A stretch of 30,002 nt of DNA from Xanthomarina sp035306705 (GTDB taxonomy: Bacteria > Bacteroidota > Bacteroidia > Flavobacteriales > Flavobacteriaceae), in assembly GCF_035306705.1 (NCBI RefSeq), contig NZ_DATGNO010000176.1, positions 1 to 30,002 of the forward strand, read 5' to 3'. The stretch's first letter is position 1. Each line of letters opens with the position of its first letter. A program made the position numbers and the translations under genes. This document shows, piece after piece, positions 29,923 to 30,002 of this stretch. The notes under the pieces were generated by a model. That model was not told where the DNA came from and did not search any database. It saw only the letters and a program-made list of their open reading frames with translations.

Positions 29923-30002
29923 ATCTTAAAGTTTCTATCAAGTTAAAATAGTAGGACTTGATTCCAAAAGGGTTGGGATTAGATTCGAAAACACAAAAGT
30001 TA

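Larger units (their letters stand above)
29596..30002. other. 407-bp non-coding end of the window with stem-loops
   Basis: No gene is recognised. A weak 7-bp inverted repeat with a 30-nt loop, CTTAGGA (29733-29739) and TCCTAAG (29770-29776), followed by a T-run could end the pncBA transcript. Two stronger stem-loops follow at 29821-29852 and 29892-29922. Confidence 0.5.

Noticed and set aside
1..30002. tRNA, rRNA, CRISPR, insertion sequence or phage genes.
   Set aside because: None was recognised on either strand; the window reads as ordinary chromosome.

Overview
The window looks like a chromosomal segment of a marine-type member of the Flavobacteriaceae (Bacteroidota). It is AT-rich. Ten intergenic regions carry the Bacteroidota -7 promoter element TAnnTTTG, and Shine-Dalgarno sequences are weak or absent. 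The gene types fit as well: a ResB-CcsA fusion for cytochrome c assembly, a TPR-transmembrane-HTH regulator, an NrfHA nitrite reductase, and an S24 repressor/Y-family polymerase/DnaE cassette. I see no rRNA, tRNA, CRISPR array or intact mobile element. Genus and species cannot be fixed from what is here.

Layout. (1) 1-1013, minus strand: a TetR regulator followed 1 nt later by the start of a TolC-type efflux gene that carries an in-frame TAA codon and runs off the window. Two tandem palindromes sit just downstream of the tetR -7 box. (2) 1088-3379: DNA topoisomerase III on the minus strand. (3) 3489-4718: an arsenic-type pair, ArsR-family repressor and Cys-loop arsenate reductase/LMW phosphatase, with no efflux gene and a possible membrane-protein remnant behind it. 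(4) 4805-7303: a TPR/TM/HTH regulator, then a helically phased array of 11-bp repeats upstream of a small secreted protein gene. (5) 7367-8293: an M23 peptidase with LysM, minus strand, sharing a hairpin terminator with the gene before it. (6) 8534-10545: an oxidative-stress style operon gpx-tspO-SRPBCC-CIA30. (7) 10779-11384: an intradiol-dioxygenase-like secreted protein lacking one iron-ligand His.

(8) 11409-16406: an SOS-like mutagenesis cassette. A self-cleaving XRE/S24 repressor is divergent from a Y-family polymerase with a clamp motif, whose stop overlaps the start of a shortened DnaE. The 52-bp divergent region holds two interleaved promoters and one inverted repeat. (9) 16521-21001: a cold-adaptation style block with a fatty-acid desaturase behind a long leader, a cold-shock protein, and two DEAD-box helicases, the second with a DbpA-type C-terminal domain. 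(10) 21082-21531: a J-domain/KTSC protein.

(11) 21635-26959, minus strand: nrfH-nrfA-ccsBA, respiratory nitrite ammonification plus the cytochrome c assembly it needs. (12) 27537-29595: nicotinate phosphoribosyltransferase and nicotinamidase, a complete nicotinamide-to-NaMN salvage pair, behind a long leader with possible alternative hairpins. (13) 29596-30002: no gene, but two strong stem-loops of unknown role.

Most genes are ordinary flavobacterial core or near-core genes. The items most worth a second look are the 11-bp phased array next to the TPR regulator, the compact control region of the polymerase cassette (possibly a leaderless polymerase mRNA), the nonsense codon in the efflux gene, the altered metal site in the dioxygenase-like protein, and the unexplained structured non-coding stretches at 27244-27320 and 29821-29922.
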